DNA from: CAIMMJ01 sp037131955
GTDB taxonomy: Bacteria; Bacteroidota; Bacteroidia; UBA4408
Direction of reading: 5' to 3'
Length of the DNA stretch: 17,685 nucleotides
Assembly: GCA_037131955.1 (NCBI GenBank)
Contig: JBAXQC010000056.1
Span: 1 to 17,685 of the forward strand
In this document: one piece after another, positions 14,643-17,685 of the stretch
How positions within the stretch are numbered: the first letter of the stretch is position 1
How the letters are laid out: each line of letters begins with the position of its first letter
Position numbers and translations under genes: made by a program
The notes under the pieces: model-generated
The model's input: the letters and a program-made list of their open reading frames with translations, nothing else
Databases searched by the model: none
What the model was told of the DNA's origin: nothing

Positions 14643-17621
14643 TTAAAATCCAAAAATTTGATTTTTATTAATTTCTGTTAGTGGGGCAAATTTAGAAAAT
14701 CCTGATGAGAGTATTTTATCTTTTTTGCCAATAATTAAATAGGAGATGTTTTTGCTGGCAATATATTTTGAATGAAATTTTGCCAAATCATCCAATTGTA
14801 TTGATTTTGCTAGGTCGTAAGTTGCTTTTCTTGAATCATGTGACATTCCAAGTTGTTTGGCGGCATAATAACTGGAGAGAATATCTTTCTTTGAAATTCG
14901 CTCAGAGTTTGTTTTTTGAATGATAGATTTTTTAGTTTCCTCAAACATATCTTGCGCCAAGGGTAATGTATCTAGCAAGGATTTCATTCCGGCAGTGGCC
15001 TCGTATAATTTATCGGCTTGCGTTCCAATATAGGAAACTCCGTAGATGCTTCTGTTGCTTATTTTGGGCATAGAAACACTAGAAAAAACGCTGTAAGCAA
15101 GTGCTTTAGATTCTCTTAGCGTTTGGCCAACAACAGAATTTAATCCTGCGCCAAAATACTGATTATGAATTTTTGATACTGGAATTAAAGTAGAATCAAA
15201 AGCAGTAATTTGAGACAAGAACAGCAACTCGGCTTGCTGCATTTCAAAATCAACGAATATGGCTTTATTTTCTTTGATGGCTTGTTCAGTAAAATTAGAC
15301 TCAAATTGGGGCACTATAAGCGATTTAGGAACCGAGTGGTATTTTTGAAATTCTGCTGCAGCAATTTCTGCAACACTTGGGCCATAATAATGAATTTGAT
15401 GCTTGAAATTAAAAACAGATTTCAGCAATTGAACAAGCTTTTCTGCTTTCAGATTTTTTAATTCTTCATTAGATAAAACATTGTTAAAAGGATTAATGGC
15501 ACCGTATTTAGCAAAGCTTGCCATTGCCTGTTGCAAAATTACTCCCTTGTTTTTTTTAATGTCATCTCTTACTTGAAAATTTTGTGCAATAACATTTTGC
15601 ATAATTTCTTCGCTTACTTGCACATCTCTAATCAACAATTCAATTAACTCAATTGCTTTTCCTTTGTTTTCGTCTAACCCCGAAATTGTAATTTTTGATT
15701 GATTTTCCTCGCAACTAACTTTAAAATCGCACCCCAACTTAAACAATTCTGTTTGTAAGTTTTCTGCACTCATTTTAGATGTGCCAGCGTATAAAATGTA
15801 ATCGAAAGCAATTGGCAATAATTTATTGTGTGCACTCCCCATTGGTATAACAAAGTCTAATTTAAAGAGAGTATTGATTGGATTTTTTACAGCATACATT
15901 TCAACTCCATTAACCATTGCTTTATTTATTTCTTTAGAAAAATCTATGAACTCTGGTTTTAATTCCACAACATTTTCGGCATTAAAGTTTTTTGCATAAT
16001 CGGATTTTTTGTCTCTATTGGTCTCCACAGGAGTAATTTCTGGTTTAGATACTTTAACCATTTTCTTATCCTCGCCGCTTCTTTTGTAAACCAGTACATA
16101 ATTGTCGTTCATGTTGTTTTTTGCAAAGTCTACAATTTGTTGTTTAGTAATTTTAGAAAGTCTGTTTATTGTATTTATGTATTTTTCCCAAGATTCATCT
16201 TTAATAAAAACATCCACTAAAGCGCTTGCTCTGTCTTCATTAGATTCCAATTCTGTCATCATTTCTAATTTTAGATTGGTGATGGTGGCTTGTGGCAACC
16301 ATTCGGGGAAATCTCCTTTTTTTAATTTTTCAATTTCTTCTAAAAATAATTTTTGCATTTCTTCTAATGTTTGTCCTTGAGTTGGACTCCCTCCCATAAA
16401 TAAAATACTGTAGTCTTTTAAGAGGTATGCTTCGCAAAAAGACTCTAACACTTTTTGTTTTAAATTTAAGTCCATGTCTAACAGTCCAGCCTTTCCGTTG
16501 TATAACATAAAACTCATCATTTTTAAAATGTCTGAGTCAATAGAATTTGAACCATTAAATCTATAACCCATTATCATAGATTCGGCTTCGGGTCCAAATA
16601 CTTCATACGTTTCGTGTTTTAAAATTGGATCTTCTTTTTGAGGCACAAATGCTTCTAGAGGCTGTGTGGCAAATGTTCCAAAAGTTTTATCAATAGCTCT
16701 AACTGCATATTCGGGATCAATATCCCCGCTCAAGCAAATGGCCATGTTGTTGGGAATGTAGTATTTTTTTAAATATTGATTTATTCTTTTTATGGAAGGA
16801 TTTTTAAGATGTTCTACAGTTCCAATAGTAGTTTGAGTGCCGTAAGTATGTTTTTTAAATAAACCTGAAAGCAGTGCTTCAATAGATTTATTGCCATCGG
16901 AATCTAAACCTCTATTTTTTTCTTCGTAAACAGCTTCTAGTTCGGTATGAAAAATTCTCATAACAGGATTTCTAAAACGTTCTGCCTCCAAGGAAATCCA
17001 GTTTTCAAATTGGTTGTTTGGTATATCGTTGTGGTAAACTGTTTCTTCAAAAGATGTATGTGCGTTAGTGGCCTTTGAACCCATTTGAGCTATCATTCTA
17101 TCGTATTCATTGGCAACAGAATATTTTGCTGCTTCTCCCGATAAGCTGTCGATAGAATGATATATTTTTTTTCTTTTTGCATCGTCTTTGGTTGCTCTAT
17201 AATCTTCGTAGAGGTTTTCAATCTGATCTAACAATGGTTTCTCTTTGTTGTAATCTAAGGATGCAATTTTATCTGTTCCCTTAAACAGCATGTGCTCTAA
17301 ATAATGGGCAAGACCTGTTGCATCTGAAGGATCGTTTTTGCCTCCGGCTCTAACCGCAATGTATGTTTGTATTCTTGGTTGTTCTTTATTTACACTTATA
17401 TAAACTTTTAATCCATTATTAAGTGTGTAAATACTGGTGTTAAAAGGGTCGTTTGCAAATTTTTGAACTTTATACTGAGGAATTGGATTTGGTTTGGCCA
17501 CATTTGTTATTGGAGCAGTAGGTGGAGGTGGCGGATTTTTTGGTGCAGGACGGTCTTGAGAGTATGAATTAGAAAACCCTAAACAAACAGAAATAATGGA
17601 AACAAATAATGGTTTAATCAT
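14643..17621 (-). CDS. Exported M16 (pitrilysin/insulinase-type) zinc metalloprotease
   Basis: A 992-residue two-halved M16 protein. It begins with a Sec signal peptide (MIKPLFVSIISVCLGFSNSYS) and then a proline-rich linker (25-48, including five consecutive prolines), so it should act in the periplasm or at the outer membrane. The N-terminal half carries the inverted zinc motif HYLEH in GLAHYLEHMLFKGT (zinc ligands His106 and His110, catalytic Glu109) and the downstream acidic ligand in EAVYEEKNRG (Glu233 or Glu234). The gap between these motifs is about 123 residues, longer than usual, because of a charged helical insert at about 122-170. The C-terminal half lacks HxxEH but keeps the LRESKALAYS strand, as expected for the non-catalytic half that closes the substrate chamber. 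It probably degrades peptides. Cys13 is not in a good lipobox, so a lipoprotein is unlikely. Confidence 0.92.
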   Translation of the reverse strand: MIKPLFVSIISVCLGFSNSYSQDRPAPKNPPPPPTAPITNVAKPNPIPQYKVQKFANDPFNTSIYTLNNGLKVYISVNKEQPRIQTYIAVRAGGKNDPSDATGLAHYLEHMLFKGTDKIASLDYNKEKPLLDQIENLYEDYRATKDDAKRKKIYHSIDSLSGEAAKYSVANEYDRMIAQMGSKATNAHTSFEETVYHNDIPNNQFENWISLEAERFRNPVMRIFHTELEAVYEEKNRGLDSDGNKSIEALLSGLFKKHTYGTQTTIGTVEHLKNPSIKRINQYLKKYYIPNNMAICLSGDIDPEYAVRAIDKTFGTFATQPLEAFVPQKEDPILKHETYEVFGPEAESMIMGYRFNGSNSIDSDILKMMSFMLYNGKAGLLDMDLNLKQKVLESFCEAYLLKDYSILFMGGSPTQGQTLEEMQKLFLEEIEKLKKGDFPEWLPQATITNLKLEMMTELESNEDRASALVDVFIKDESWEKYINTINRLSKITKQQIVDFAKNNMNDNYVLVYKRSGEDKKMVKVSKPEITPVETNRDKKSDYAKNFNAENVVELKPEFIDFSKEINKAMVNGVEMYAVKNPINTLFKLDFVIPMGSAHNKLLPIAFDYILYAGTSKMSAENLQTELFKLGCDFKVSCEENQSKITISGLDENKGKAIELIELLIRDVQVSEEIMQNVIAQNFQVRDDIKKNKGVILQQAMASFAKYGAINPFNNVLSNEELKNLKAEKLVQLLKSVFNFKHQIHYYGPSVAEIAAAEFQKYHSVPKSLIVPQFESNFTEQAIKENKAIFVDFEMQQAELLFLSQITAFDSTLIPVSKIHNQYFGAGLNSVVGQTLRESKALAYSVFSSVSMPKISNRSIYGVSYIGTQADKLYEATAGMKSLLDTLPLAQDMFEETKKSIIQKTNSERISKKDILSSYYAAKQLGMSHDSRKATYDLAKSIQLDDLAKFHSKYIASKNISYLIIGKKDKILSSGFSKFAPLTEINKNQIFGF

Positions 17622-17667
17622 GTTTTAAAAAGTGTTAGTTATTACTTAGTTTAAAAAAAATTGGCAA

Positions 17668-17675
17668 TAAAGGTA
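17668..17675 (-). promoter_or_regulatory. Weak candidate -7 box for the protease-dehydrogenase pair
   Basis: Minus-strand TACCTTTA (17675 to 17668) matches TAnnTTTG except for the final base and lies 46 bp before the protease ATG. The -33 element would fall beyond the window edge, so it cannot be checked here. Confidence 0.28.
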
Positions 17676-17685
17676 GATTAAAAAT

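Noticed and set aside
17571..17621. Lipoprotein signal around Cys13 of the M16 protease
   Set aside because: The residues before the cysteine (I-S-V) do not make a good lipobox and the sequence after it stays hydrophobic. A standard signal peptide cut before Gln22 fits better.
1..17685. CRISPR arrays, insertion sequences, tRNA genes, phage or defence islands
   Set aside because: No regularly spaced repeats, transposase or integrase motifs, cloverleaf-like segments or known defence domains were seen on either strand. The gaps between genes are too short to hide a large system.

Overview
The window looks like chromosomal DNA from an AT-rich member of the Bacteroidota. Two proteins end in type IX secretion (T9SS) C-terminal sorting domains (VYPNPF near the domain start). 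Starts lack clear Shine-Dalgarno sequences, and TAnnTTTG-type -7 boxes typical of the phylum precede several genes. I cannot name the genus. There are no rRNA or tRNA genes, CRISPR arrays, insertion sequences or phage genes.

Layout. Positions 2-292 hold the 3' end of a secreted T9SS protein. It is followed by a complete GH13 alpha-amylase-family enzyme (330-3152), also a T9SS cargo. A 295-bp convergent gap with several short hairpins separates it from a minus-strand cysteine desulfurase (3448-4572). Divergent from that is a TrmH/SpoU-family RNA methyltransferase (4601-5401), apparently starting at TTG. Next come three minus-strand genes of cell-surface or exopolysaccharide type: a polysaccharide deacetylase (7867-8844), a FemAB-like acyl/aminoacyltransferase (6588-7616) and a GT4-like glycosyltransferase (5394-6587). 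The last two abut with no gap, and the glycosyltransferase overlaps the methyltransferase tail to tail by 8 bp. A divergent promoter region (8845-8976) leads to a cytoplasmic GH31 alpha-glucosidase (8977-11415), then an orphan triple-PAS HisKA_2-type sensor kinase (11470-13329). A strong terminator separates the kinase from a convergent minus-strand pair: a periplasmic or outer-membrane M16 metalloprotease (14643-17621) followed after 14 bp by an NADP-type isocitrate dehydrogenase (13402-14628).

How the genes fit together. The secreted GH13 enzyme and the cytosolic GH31 enzyme could act at two stages of alpha-glucan use, although no SusC/SusD transporter is present. The deacetylase/FemAB/glycosyltransferase set looks like a small polysaccharide-modifying module. 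The desulfurase and the methyltransferase may both serve RNA modification. The other genes are housekeeping or sensory.

Nothing here clearly forms a new defence or mobile system. The items most worth a second look are the perfect GTGTCA-GTA-TGACAC dyad at the predicted transcription start of the GH31 gene, the hairpin cluster downstream of the GH13 gene, and the three-gene surface module. Promoter and hairpin calls were made by eye and are tentative.
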